A program made the position numbers and the translations under genes. From assembly GCA_018257865.1 (NCBI GenBank), contig JAEUBA010000057.1, positions 1-64,000 of the forward strand: DNA of 64,000 nt. Reading direction: 5' to 3'. Of this stretch, positions 34,990 to 44,909 are shown piece after piece; positions within the stretch are counted from its first letter, which is position 1, and every line of letters starts with the position of its first letter. The notes under the pieces were generated by a model. It saw nothing but the letters and a program-made list of their open reading frames with translations, had not been told where the DNA came from and made no database searches. This DNA comes from Stereocaulon alpinum. Its lineage: Eukaryota; Ascomycota; Lecanoromycetes; Lecanorales; Stereocaulaceae.

Positions 34990-35888
34990 ATCGTTATAAT
35001 ATCATAGGATACATAATGAAGCAGCACCGTATAGTCACGGGTCGTTCCTAGGTTTACTACCTGGTATCAATGTATATAGATGATGTGCTGTTAGTTCGAA
35101 GATTCCACGAGCAAAGATAGGATCCCTGAGGATGACTCTGTGGGATCTCCACTGTACTTAGTAGAAGGTACCTTGACCTAAGCTTGTTGCTCGAAGTCCT
35201 GAGACTCCGAATCAATGGATGCTAGTCGTCGCAGATGTTTTCCAAATGTTGCTCATTGTATTGAGAGGTCTGAGATTTCTTACCGAAACATGCACCACAC
35301 CTTTCCTAATACTACGATCATAACCGGGCGCTACCGAGTTCCGAGGGTGAAGCAAGAAAGTACTCATCACATTGTACCCAGCGGTCTTCGAAGCAGCCGC
35401 GACAGCGGTCTATGAAAGGGAGGCGATGGCGCCAGTCTACGAAAGACAACATTGAGCTCGTGAAACCCCAGTTCGAGACACACCCAGCAATAGGTGTGTC
35501 AAAGTGCGTAGTGTCAAGTGGAGAATCTGTGTCGTGTCTTCATCGAGACGCAACGATGAGGGAATGCTGAGGCTTGACTCACAACAACTTTTTGGCAACT
35601 CAACTTCTGACTTCGCATCTCGGCAACCCCCATAACACGATAATCACAACATACATAGACACACTGTAGTCCACATGAGGATATGACTGAACGCAAATGA
35701 CCCCTTATTCTGGTAGCCTGACACCGCCTCTAACGAAACGTTCTGTCAAGTGTCGCAAACACAGGAGGTTCAGACGTGCAACTCGATCGTTCGAAAGATA
35801 GCTCGCTAGCTGGGAAACTCAACAAGCAATGCATATCAATGATAGAATACCCGCTAGGTGACTTATAACCCCTTGTGATCCGTGCTCT
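34990..35888. other. Divergent promoter region, nothing else seen
   Basis: Lies between the minus-strand MYND gene and the plus-strand ankyrin-AAA+ gene. No repeat or coding evidence. Confidence 0.5.
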
Positions 35889-37670
35889 ATGCTAACAGAC
35901 ATGAATTTCAGCATACTACCTTTCTTCCTGCCGCGCATCAATCTCGAGCCATACTTAGAGAAGTGCTGTGATCGAAGCACTGCAATGACCAGCCTCGAAC
36001 ACGCGAGTCTGCATCATGACTTCTCTCTCATATACGTTGCCTGGGCCATTCAGACTAATCTGAACCCTAAAGTCATCGAGACGTATCTCAACACATACGA
36101 AGCGTCAATAGTGAAGAACGGAGTGTGTTCTTGGGTCCCGCTACAGCTAGGCTCACAAGACCGTCAATATCCGATCCTCTACTTCGCTGTCGAGCGTAAC
36201 TCGCCCGATATCATACGAGTGCTGTGCGAAGCAGGCGCAGACCCAAGTCTCCGAGTCTTCTCCTCCGATGCTGCGGCAGGTTTTCCCGTTCTATCGTATG
36301 CCATCTTGAGTGCTGAGTATGCGGTCTCTGACACAACAGACACAGTTATCGCTCTGCTTTCAGGGGGAGCGAACCCGCAAGATATTCCTCAAGACATGTG
36401 GCAAGACTACATCAAAGCCCCTTCTATAAGCATGACTTATGCCCCAAATGGGGACAAGGTGCTTCACTACAAATGGTGCACTGGCGAAGTGCGAAAAGCT
36501 TTGTGCCGAAACCTCAACCTCATGCAGCGGCACAGTCTTTGGAAGGCATGGCACATCGGTCATCCTACACCAAGAATGTTTCAGTGTGCAGAAGCATGGG
36601 AGATGATGCCGATCTTCGAAGTACCATATCATATCATCGGCCAACACCACGCCACCGAGCAAGTTCAGAAAGCAGTACTGGGCCATCGACTGTTTCAGAA
36701 CGACACGCCTTTGGTATTACTGTTCACTGGTCCCAGCGGCCATGGAAAGACCGAACTCGCTCGACGGATGGGTAGCCTACTATCGCTCGAACTTCTAGTC
36801 GTCGATTGTACCGAGATGCGTATGGAGACAGACATCTTTGGGCCAAAGGCACCTTATCATGGCTCAGACAAGGGGACTCCACTCAACAATTACCTTGCCG
36901 AGTGGAACGGCAAGCGAGCTGTGGTCTTTCTCGATGAATACGAGAAAACGACAGACGCCGTGCGGAAGTCGATGCTTTTGTTGTTCGAGAACGGCGACTA
37001 CAAAGATCGCCGCAACCATAAGCAATTGGACTGCTCACAGATAATCTGGGTCCTTGCAGCAAACTTCGGAGTAGAACTCATCAATAAATTCTGGATTCAA
37101 CACCTGAAAGACCAGAACCTCGATCAGCAAAAGAAGGCTCCGTTCAAGACCTTGGAAGCATCACTCAAAACCAAGGCTATTAGCGAGATCTCCGCGCCAG
37201 TGACTGGACGTATATCCGAAATCGTCCCATTCTTTCCTTTCAACCACGACGAGCAGGCTGTTACGACTTACAAGTTCATGCGACAATTGTGGAACAAAGT
37301 CCGTGCTCCTATCAATACCGAGCAAAAGTGGTTCCCAGGACACTTATTCATCAACTACGTGGATGACGGACGAATTGCCACATGGCTTTCAAAGGATGGC
37401 TACAATGCAGAACTTGGTGCTCGCTCGCTCGAGAGTGCCGTGGTGCGTGGCATTCAAAGGAAAGTTGCGGATGCATTCTTCGGGGAGGCTGAAAAGGTCA
37501 CTGATAGTGTGAACAACGGACCCTTGCCCAAGTACGAAGTACGTTTGGTTACTGTATCTAGGGATATCAGTGAAGTCGTCGTGGAGTGTAATGGTGTCAA
37601 GCAAGTTCAGGAACGCAAGGATGAGTGGATCAAGATGGAAGAGATAAATGTGTCCGAGGAGGAGCTGTAA
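35889..37670 (+). CDS. Ankyrin-repeat ClpB-type AAA+ ATPase
   Basis: One intronless frame of 593 aa. Residues ~93-165 carry two ankyrin-like repeats (LYFAVERNSPDIIRVLCEAG and LSYAILSAEYAV..VIALLSGGANP). The AAA+ module follows from ~245: Walker A GPSGHGKTE (G281-T288), Walker B AVVFLDEYE (345-352), sensor-1 region IIWVLAANFG, and a ClpB-style small domain with YNAELGARSLESAVVRGIQ containing the sensor-2 arginine. There is a single AAA+ ring domain. Ankyrin plus one ClpB-type D2 module is the architecture of animal CLPB/SKD3, a protein disaggregase; bacterial and yeast ClpB have two AAA+ domains and no ankyrins. ATP-driven remodelling or disaggregation of proteins is likely. No mitochondrial presequence is obvious. 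A second ATG at 35901 is an alternative start. Confidence 0.85.
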   Translation: MLTDMNFSILPFFLPRINLEPYLEKCCDRSTAMTSLEHASLHHDFSLIYVAWAIQTNLNPKVIETYLNTYEASIVKNGVCSWVPLQLGSQDRQYPILYFAVERNSPDIIRVLCEAGADPSLRVFSSDAAAGFPVLSYAILSAEYAVSDTTDTVIALLSGGANPQDIPQDMWQDYIKAPSISMTYAPNGDKVLHYKWCTGEVRKALCRNLNLMQRHSLWKAWHIGHPTPRMFQCAEAWEMMPIFEVPYHIIGQHHATEQVQKAVLGHRLFQNDTPLVLLFTGPSGHGKTELARRMGSLLSLELLVVDCTEMRMETDIFGPKAPYHGSDKGTPLNNYLAEWNGKRAVVFLDEYEKTTDAVRKSMLLLFENGDYKDRRNHKQLDCSQIIWVLAANFGVELINKFWIQHLKDQNLDQQKKAPFKTLEASLKTKAISEISAPVTGRISEIVPFFPFNHDEQAVTTYKFMRQLWNKVRAPINTEQKWFPGHLFINYVDDGRIATWLSKDGYNAELGARSLESAVVRGIQRKVADAFFGEAEKVTDSVNNGPLPKYEVRLVTVSRDISEVVVECNGVKQVQERKDEWIKMEEINVSEEEL

Positions 37671-38890
37671 AGATGGAGTCTCACCGAGGTGGTGGACAAA
37701 TGATATCGCGTGCTTCAATTAGGATACTTTGAGGATGCCTTACATAGAGTAGGAAACTCAGTGCGTGCAGACTATAAACAGGTGCACGTTGATAGCCTGG
37801 GTATGCATTAATCCGGCGTAAGAATCGTGCTGGATCAGCGGGAACCTCTTATAACACATAACCGCAAGACTTGTGACAGCATGATGATAGTACCAGTTGA
37901 CCGCTAGAACGACAACGCGTATGACTCAGAGTTTGGACCCACGCGACAATTGGGACTCGATGCTAGGGGATGCTGACCTTAAGCACTGACCCACTTGCGA
38001 GGTGTAATGGCGCGCGTACCACCAAGACTCCATAGCATCCATCTTCCGTTCTATGGGAAAATGGGAGACCAACTTGATTTTTTTGGAACTAGAAAACAAC
38101 ACAGGTTGACGGTGCTATAATGATAGTATAACGCATCCCAGCCATTGCTCAGATGCTTTGTGAAAGCAAGATTCGCACGAGAATCCGCAGGAAGAACGCA
38201 AAGAAGGCCTAGGTTGCCACATCGGCTTCTAGGTAACGCTCAGTACTTTGACATCGGCGATCAGAAGGGTAAAGAGACAACAGACCTTACCTCCAGACAC
38301 TCCATCCACACCCTTTCTAAACTTGCTGTTTCTCGGACCAGTAGTCAATATTTTCTATCATAAACATGGCACTGGTATTTCGTACTAAGGCGTCGGCGTC
38401 ATTCTGGTCTTGTAGGTGTATTGTTGGGTGGATCTACACTTCAAGATTGGGATGTGTTGCGGGTGAAACTGCAGGGTAAGAAGACGATGAGACAAGAATC
38501 TCAGCTACGGAAGAAAGCTACCACGGCGGATAATAATATATTCTATGATAGCAGAGTTGGGTTGGTCTTTGATCAAGATCTGTAGTCCAAAGAAGTGATC
38601 AGTCTGTCGATGAACCATCTGGAAAGTTACACCCAATCTTATTGGCGGGTGACTGGGGTGTTTGTACCTAGTTTATGCTGGAGGCTATGTGTGGAAGTCA
38701 AGCAATCCGCAACGTGTATGCAAAAGATGGAAACCTGAGAATTCACTAAGATGGAGCAGTGATTTCGCTGTTGTTTCAAGATACGCAGAGCATTGTATGA
38801 CAACGTAGTGTAGATGTCACATTCCGAATGTGCTATCCCATTAGTCCCGCTCTTGTGATAGCATCGGTCTCGGTCAGGATGCCAGATAGC
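37671..38890. other. Convergent intergenic interval
   Basis: 3' flanks of the ankyrin-AAA+ gene and of the minus-strand frames at 38.9-41.0 kb. Short frames only; no motif or repeat. Confidence 0.5.
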
Positions 38891-39448
38891 TCATGATTCT
38901 CTGTCTACACCAGCACGATTTACTTCCCTATCCTGTACCAGTTCGTGAGAAATCGCTCTAGCCGCCTCAATCGCCAGCTGTGAATTTAACAGAACCCAAG
39001 ACCTGTCTGTGGGGCTCAAAATTTGCAGGCTTTTGACAGAATGGGGAAATCCGCGTGCGTCGCATTTCAACTCGTCAATCCAGACTTTGATACGCGGACA
39101 GGGAGTAAGCAAAATATCCATCCAATCGGCGTTCCTTGCCGCACTCAATATGTGGATCGCGCCCAACATGGGTGTGCGGCCACTGAACTCAAAGGTATGG
39201 GCGTCAGTATGCACATTCCCATTTTCCAGCGACTTTCTTGCCATCTGATGATGTCCAAAGAGCCATTGTAGGATGGATTTCATGAGCATCAGAATCACAA
39301 GGCTAACTCCATCCACGCCTTTCTGAGCTGCCACGTAAGTCATGGCCAGCATTTGTGCTAGATGAGCAAAGCGGAAGTAGGCGGTAAGGACCGAACAGCG
39401 TTGAAGGACTTGATACCCCATATCATGCGATCCGTAACGCCTGAACAT
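38891..39448 (-). CDS. Fungal membrane-associated orphan domain (GRTPMLGAI type)
   Basis: A 185-aa frame starting at ATG 39448. It has a hydrophobic first half (SVLTAYFRFAHLAQMLAMTY and GVSLVILMLMKSILQWLFG) and then FEFSGRTPMLGAIHILSAAR, WMDILLTPCPRIKVWIDEL. This block occurs at the C-terminus of a class of uncharacterised fungal membrane proteins. It overlaps the end of the upstream same-strand frame by 26 nt in a different frame. No standard intron joins the two, so it may be the 3' half of one gene with a one-base shift, or a separate gene. Function unknown. Confidence 0.5.
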   Translation of the reverse strand: MFRRYGSHDMGYQVLQRCSVLTAYFRFAHLAQMLAMTYVAAQKGVDGVSLVILMLMKSILQWLFGHHQMARKSLENGNVHTDAHTFEFSGRTPMLGAIHILSAARNADWMDILLTPCPRIKVWIDELKCDARGFPHSVKSLQILSPTDRSWVLLNSQLAIEAARAISHELVQDREVNRAGVDRES

Positions 39449-40967
39449 CTTTCAAAAGCCCGACCTCCCGCCGCTGGACGAGCCAGGTCTCCCAGCCGGG
39501 CATACGCCCACCGGCAAACGCATCATCGCTGAAGGACCCATTCCAAGCCATTATGTCCTCAGCTAGAAACTTCCTCACTGGCCCTGGCATTGGCAATCCT
39601 TCCCTCTTTGCCGCCTTACAAAGTACATTAAGAATATCACAAAGCAAATTGTACTCGTCCACGGCACCTCGGCCTGACCCACCTCTGACGCCTGGTACGA
39701 AGACCAGGTTGCTACGATCCCCCTTGCCATAGACGCCCACGTACTCTTCCATGAGAAGACAGCACAGATCCATCTGAGGTAGGAGAGGTCCGGTGACTGG
39801 AACACCGCTCTGGCCACTGAAAGCAGCAAGCTGTTCTTCGAATGCGGTTGGGATGTCAGAATTGTTCTGCAAAATATTGCCGCTCTCTCCCTTCTCGAGG
39901 AAGAAGCCCCCACTAAGCTCTGAGACAACTTTTCGTTGCAAACGACGTTGCAGTGCGAAGAAGTAATGAGCCACTACCAGTGTATCGTCACATGGGAGAA
40001 CATTGGTTTTTATATATCGAGCGCTGTATTCAACGTTCTTCTGAAGATCTCTGATCGCTTTTCGGAGGATTATCTCAGGGTCCCAGAAGCGGAAGTAGCG
40101 CAGGAGACGTCGCTGGAGGGAGCGAAACTTCTTGCGAGTGAGGAATATGCTGTCTAGCTTACACTCGCAGACAGACTCGTGACCTGGGGCGGCCCGGCCT
40201 TTTTGGTCCCAAATCTGGAACTCGGCTGGGACGGCTATGCCAGCTTCGAGGAACATCCATTCCGGGATAAAGAGAGCACGAGTCTTCGGACTTATACGTC
40301 GGATGCGCAAGAGAAGAGGAAGCATTGACGGCCAATCGGTAATGTGATCGAACCCTCCGACGTGTTTGGGATTGGTCTGAAATTCCTCATGTAGGACGAG
40401 TCGATGAGCTGAAAGCAGGAATCGAGCGAACTTCGAGTCATTGAGGGTAGCGGTCGGGTGCCTCTGATACGTCTCGAGCCACATACAGCTCTTTACAAAC
40501 AATGTCGCATCTAGCCCTTGAATCAGCGCCTCAACGATCTTGGCTCTCACCGCAATTGTCGAGTCGTTTTGAACAGCAGATATGACCACGGCTGCGGCTT
40601 GCTCCAAATCCATACGTTGCGATGTTGCAATCTTGTGCTTCATGAAGCCAGCATCGATCTTACTATTGCAGCAAGCAGCAATATTGGCTGGCAGCCGGCA
40701 AGCATCATCGCCCAGATGGGTGTTGAGAAATTGAGGTAACCTGTACTCAAGGACACATTGTGTGAATAGGTGGACACTTTCTTCGTCCGAGAGCCAGTAA
40801 GGCCTTTTCTTTTGGACGTCCACCTTTTCACCATCTACTAAGAATCGAGGCAAAGTGTGATACGGGCGTTGTGCTGGCGCACCATTATCAATGACCATAC
40901 CAAGGTAGGTCTGCAGGGTGTGGGTCAGCTTGCAGGATGCGAAGACCTTCATGACTGCTCTTTGCAT
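39423..40967 (-). CDS. Uncharacterised protein, 514 aa
   Basis: A long intronless frame from ATG 40967 to TGA 39423-39425. No family recognised. Visible features: an N-terminal polar region with YHTLPRFLVDGEKVDV, a mixed alpha/beta middle containing CECKLDSIFLTRKKF and KTNVLPCDDTLVVAHYFFAL, and a Gly-rich segment VRGGSGRG. The C-terminus is KFLAEDIMAWNGSF followed by a Trp/Arg-rich end. No membrane helix or signal peptide. The frame ends inside the start of the next frame (26-nt overlap), which is abnormal for fungal genes; the true C-terminus may lie in that frame through an unrecognised intron or frameshift. Codon use and length argue that it is really coding. Confidence 0.6.
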   Translation of the reverse strand: MQRAVMKVFASCKLTHTLQTYLGMVIDNGAPAQRPYHTLPRFLVDGEKVDVQKKRPYWLSDEESVHLFTQCVLEYRLPQFLNTHLGDDACRLPANIAACCNSKIDAGFMKHKIATSQRMDLEQAAAVVISAVQNDSTIAVRAKIVEALIQGLDATLFVKSCMWLETYQRHPTATLNDSKFARFLLSAHRLVLHEEFQTNPKHVGGFDHITDWPSMLPLLLRIRRISPKTRALFIPEWMFLEAGIAVPAEFQIWDQKGRAAPGHESVCECKLDSIFLTRKKFRSLQRRLLRYFRFWDPEIILRKAIRDLQKNVEYSARYIKTNVLPCDDTLVVAHYFFALQRRLQRKVVSELSGGFFLEKGESGNILQNNSDIPTAFEEQLAAFSGQSGVPVTGPLLPQMDLCCLLMEEYVGVYGKGDRSNLVFVPGVRGGSGRGAVDEYNLLCDILNVLCKAAKREGLPMPGPVRKFLAEDIMAWNGSFSDDAFAGGRMPGWETWLVQRREVGLLKDVQALRIA

Positions 40968-42081
40968 CAAAGGAATAGAGTAAAAGGCTTCCCCTTATAT
41001 CATATAGATCGTGACACCGTGCAACCAAGAAGATGAGTCATTTTCATCAATGCAGTCAGTACATGGATGTCATCGCCCCCATCCATTGCGCTGAGTCACA
41101 GGCTCCTGCCGAGCTTAATCCTGTTACATCTCTGCCACAACGAAGCATGTGCAAGGCGCCCAATCGCAAACAATTCCAAGTCTAGAGCAGCTTTGAACAA
41201 GGTGTTCTGTGACTACACGATGTTATATGGATGAGATGCTACGTTTCGTATTTGGTTGATACGTGGAGGTACCAGAACGCTACGTCACTAAATCTCCGAA
41301 CGCGCCTAAAACGCGAAGAAACCGCCTTTCAAAGACCAAACATCCCAGTCAATGACCTTACAATAAAGCTGGACCAGCTTTGTCAACGCCTGTCATTGAT
41401 ATGCCACCACTGATAATGTGAGTGTGCATCACGTAGGTCTCTTGTATACATCTGCCCTAAGAAGTGCCCCTGTCTTAAGGTGATGCTAGAGATCTTTTAT
41501 GGCCATTTCCCGTGATGATGTCGCGGCTTGTAGCACACCAAAAGGATCCTATGAAAGCCTGAGAAGCTCTTTTTAGTACGGCAAATATTATGCCCCTACT
41601 TGCGTGACAAGAACAATCAGTACGGAGCTATGAAAGTTAACAGACAAGTGGGCTTTGTTCTTTCTGGTATGAGAAAGTTTGCCAAATTGATATCGCCCTT
41701 CACCGAGCGAGAAGATACATACCTGAACAAAGACGCTTCATTGTTTCGCATTGAGCTAATACTACATGCATCCTTCCATACGAGATAGCTGCATATATTC
41801 TGCTTTATTAACAACAGCATTCCCGCTTACCAAAAAAAACCCTTCAACGAACCCCTTCCCTGGTTTCGAATCATATATATATTCATATGGAATAAAGAGG
41901 CGGATTTCCAACGGACAATACGTACTGAAAGGCAAGCATACTGAAGAATTTGCCAGCTACGAGAGGACTTTCCTCTCCAGCATAAACATAATCTTCTCAC
42001 CATGATCCCGTGGAAGACTATTGATTACTCAATTATAGTCCCGGCGTTTGTGTCAGTGCCTTCGGAAGCCACCGAGTCCTT
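40968..42081. other. Intergenic interval, nothing supported
   Basis: Upstream region of the 514-aa gene and 3' flank of the HEPN-like gene. Short frames without motif. Confidence 0.5.
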
Positions 42082-43989
42082 TCAGTCAATGCTCTCTACA
42101 TCGAACGCGGCCATATAGCTCTCGAAGGATTCTGCTTCTTCTTCTTCTTCTTCTTCGTCTTCCTCGCCGCTGCTCTCGTTGTCTATGATGGCCCAGTCGC
42201 TATTGGCACTGTCTACCCGCTGATCGACTACCACCAGAGTGACCTTACCGGGAGGCTGGTCGTTGTCACGATCGCCTGGCCCATTTTCCCACGAGTCTTC
42301 GAGACAGAAATCAGGATGATCTAGAGCAGCGTCCAAATCCCAGATGGTGCTCCATTGCGGCTCGTGGAGGACTTCCAAAGCCGGATGCATCGAGTCGCTG
42401 AATGTCTCGCGAAGGGTGTCCCAATCATCTGGAGGAGTCAGCCTAACCTGTTTAGGCAGGGAGTAGTCGGGTATCGCGTGCTCAGCACAGTCATCAAGAT
42501 GCCACCAGTATGTGCATGAATGTTTGGGTGCTGGGCGTCCTTGTGTCCAGGCATCGAAGATGGAGTCTACTAAGGTAAAGCAATTGTACCGCTCATATGC
42601 CGAGATCCAAGTTTTCCATATGGAATCTGTTAAAGTGAACCATTCGGATCTTTCATTCGCCACTGTCGTCAAAGCTTTCCTGAATGGTAAGATCGCCTTT
42701 ACCAAGGTTCTTCTGATTACAGTACGTCGTTTAGACTCTCGTTGTTGAGGGAGAAAATCTGCGATAGTGTTAATTCGGCGCTGCAAATATTGATCGCGCA
42801 AGCGTAGCATTACCTCAACCCGCGTGACTTTGGTGTACCAACGCTCAGCCGCAATCTCGATCTCCAGCGCCGCCGGGTAATCGCGAAGGACCATGGAAGT
42901 CCTTATCGAATTGTGGACATGAGCGAGGATATCTTCGTCGCCACGCCAATGACGATGCGCGACATCGTTTCGTAAGCATCGGGCTCTACAAAGGCAGGTA
43001 GCCAGAAGCTTTCCCTTACGGTCAGGAAAGTCGTCCTGGATGGCTGGAAGACTATCGCGGTAGATTTCTTCCCATTGCGGCATCTCACCTTGCTCAGGCA
43101 TATCCCACTGCCTAGATTCCAGGATGCGGTCGTGATGTTGCCTGGTGTACTCCCAAAGGCTCTCTTCTATGGACACTTGAAAGCTGCCGAACAATTCAGT
43201 CTGTGTCGTATATTCAGTCGACTTGGAGGATGCAAATGTTTGGTCAAGAATGTCGACAGTGTATTGACTTACCTGATCATCACTTGCAAGATCAAAGACA
43301 TGTTTCACAACAGCCTGCTTCGTCCGCTCTCCAAGTAATTCAGGAAGACACATGGCATCAAGCAGAACCTCTACTTCCATGTCTCTCCTATGCACCGTCG
43401 CATGTCGGAGCTGCTCGATACTGGTGAAGATGTCCGACCGCGAAGCACCTTCCAAGACGACATAGAAGTCTTGTATTGCTAGGTCACCGATTCCGTAAGC
43501 CTGGTCGAAGATGTTCTTCCACATCTCGAGATCGATTTGACTAACATCCTCCAACGCACGTTCCTGCAGCCATGCTTGCAGGTAACCCGGCCCAAGCTTC
43601 CGCTGAGCGAATGACAGACAACAGGCTTCGAGCTGGGGCACGACCCAACCGAAAAACTTGTGGCGAATATCGAATACGATATTGCTCAATGCCTTGGGAG
43701 GCGGCACATTAAGGAATCTCTGATCTTCTTCTTCCACTTCGACAGGGTCTTCAGCCGTCGTCAAAGCACCTCCGAAAGGATCCTCATACCATCCTCCATC
43801 ACCACCGCTTGGAGGCTCGGGTTGAAACTCCTGCTGCCGCGCAAGATACACTTCGAGGTCTTTTCGCGCGAGTGTCCAGATCGCCTTACAGTCTTCTCTC
43901 GTTAGCAGTCTATCCCATGGGATTTCAGGTGCTTCGAAAGAATTATCGCTGGTGGAATCGACGCTGGGGTCTCGTATGACGAGATCCAT
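42082..43989 (-). CDS. 635-aa protein with two HEPN-like RX4H motifs
   Basis: One intronless frame from ATG 43989. No named family is recognised. It is mostly helical. Two segments carry the RX4-6H signature of HEPN ribonucleases in a helical setting: IEQLRHATVHRRDMEV (R195, H200) and RCLRNDVAHRHWRG (R340, H345). The second has the RN..H form most typical of HEPN nucleases. Around them are helix-rich regions (VVPQLEACCLSFAQRKLGPG; ALEIEIAAERWYTKV). The end contains a long acidic tract (EEDEEEEEEEAE, about 612-623). There are no membrane segments or signal, so it is probably cytosolic or nuclear. If HEPN, a role in RNA cleavage or RNA binding is expected; this is inference from motif spacing only, and fortuitous RxxxxH is possible. 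Confidence 0.75.
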   Translation of the reverse strand: MDLVIRDPSVDSTSDNSFEAPEIPWDRLLTREDCKAIWTLARKDLEVYLARQQEFQPEPPSGGDGGWYEDPFGGALTTAEDPVEVEEEDQRFLNVPPPKALSNIVFDIRHKFFGWVVPQLEACCLSFAQRKLGPGYLQAWLQERALEDVSQIDLEMWKNIFDQAYGIGDLAIQDFYVVLEGASRSDIFTSIEQLRHATVHRRDMEVEVLLDAMCLPELLGERTKQAVVKHVFDLASDDQVSQYTVDILDQTFASSKSTEYTTQTELFGSFQVSIEESLWEYTRQHHDRILESRQWDMPEQGEMPQWEEIYRDSLPAIQDDFPDRKGKLLATCLCRARCLRNDVAHRHWRGDEDILAHVHNSIRTSMVLRDYPAALEIEIAAERWYTKVTRVEVMLRLRDQYLQRRINTIADFLPQQRESKRRTVIRRTLVKAILPFRKALTTVANERSEWFTLTDSIWKTWISAYERYNCFTLVDSIFDAWTQGRPAPKHSCTYWWHLDDCAEHAIPDYSLPKQVRLTPPDDWDTLRETFSDSMHPALEVLHEPQWSTIWDLDAALDHPDFCLEDSWENGPGDRDNDQPPGKVTLVVVDQRVDSANSDWAIIDNESSGEEDEEEEEEEAESFESYMAAFDVESID

Positions 43990-44909
43990 GGTGAGGCGAA
44001 GACTGTCTGGATGTGGTTTTGAATTTCGGAAAGGAGGACAAGTCCGTGGTTTGTGGTTTGTGGGCTTTTAGCTTGCCCTATCCAAACTAGTGAGCTATAT
44101 CCGAAACCTCGTTCTTTATCTTCCTATTCTTTGTGGAGTCTATAGCCATTGTGATCCAGTGGCCTAAAGTCAATGGCATTGTGCAGAGCAGCTGTGAGAG
44201 CTAGAGCTCCACTGGCCAATCAGCGTCCATCACCACCCATCATTGTAACCCTGATCTACGCAAAATGCCATTGCATGAAATCGGGGTCTAGGAAAGTCAA
44301 CATATGGGATTTAAGCGCACGACCAAATAAACAATCTGAAACAGGAACCAGATACTGCCTCGACTTCCCACGAACAAACAACACCAATCAGAAAGTCCAT
44401 TTGCAGAGCGTCCTGAAAGTTCGACACTTATAACGCTCTACAGCCCAAAACCCAAAAGTAAGCTCCTCACCAAAGAAACACGCATTTCCCCTCCATCCCT
44501 CCCTTTTGCGATCCTCCAGACAACCCTCACCCCTGCCACCTGAAAAAGAAATCCTAAATACCTATTGAAAGAGGGAGTGCTTTGGTTGGAAGCTTCATGC
44601 TCGCTTCCTGAGAACCTGACTAATGGAAGGGTAGACCAGGAAGATCCTTGAGGGTCAATGCCAAGAGATGAGAGTGCGTTACTCAGGTATATAGACTGTA
44701 TGTCTTGCGTATATCGTGGACGTAACCTGGACAGATGAACAAAGGCTTAACGAGAATCAAATTAATGAATGGTATCGAATTTACCCAACGCCTCCTTCGC
44801 ACCAACCATAACTGCAAATGCCCTGACGCATCTCCATAGCATGACCGCATAATCGTGATTCTTAGCCTTATAGAAGACTCGTTCCAGTGCTCATCCCGAA
44901 AAAGAGGAA
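43990..44909. other. Promoter of the HEPN-like gene and 3' flank of phospholipase D
   Basis: No coding evidence. Pyrimidine-rich stretches at 44480-44540. Confidence 0.5.
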
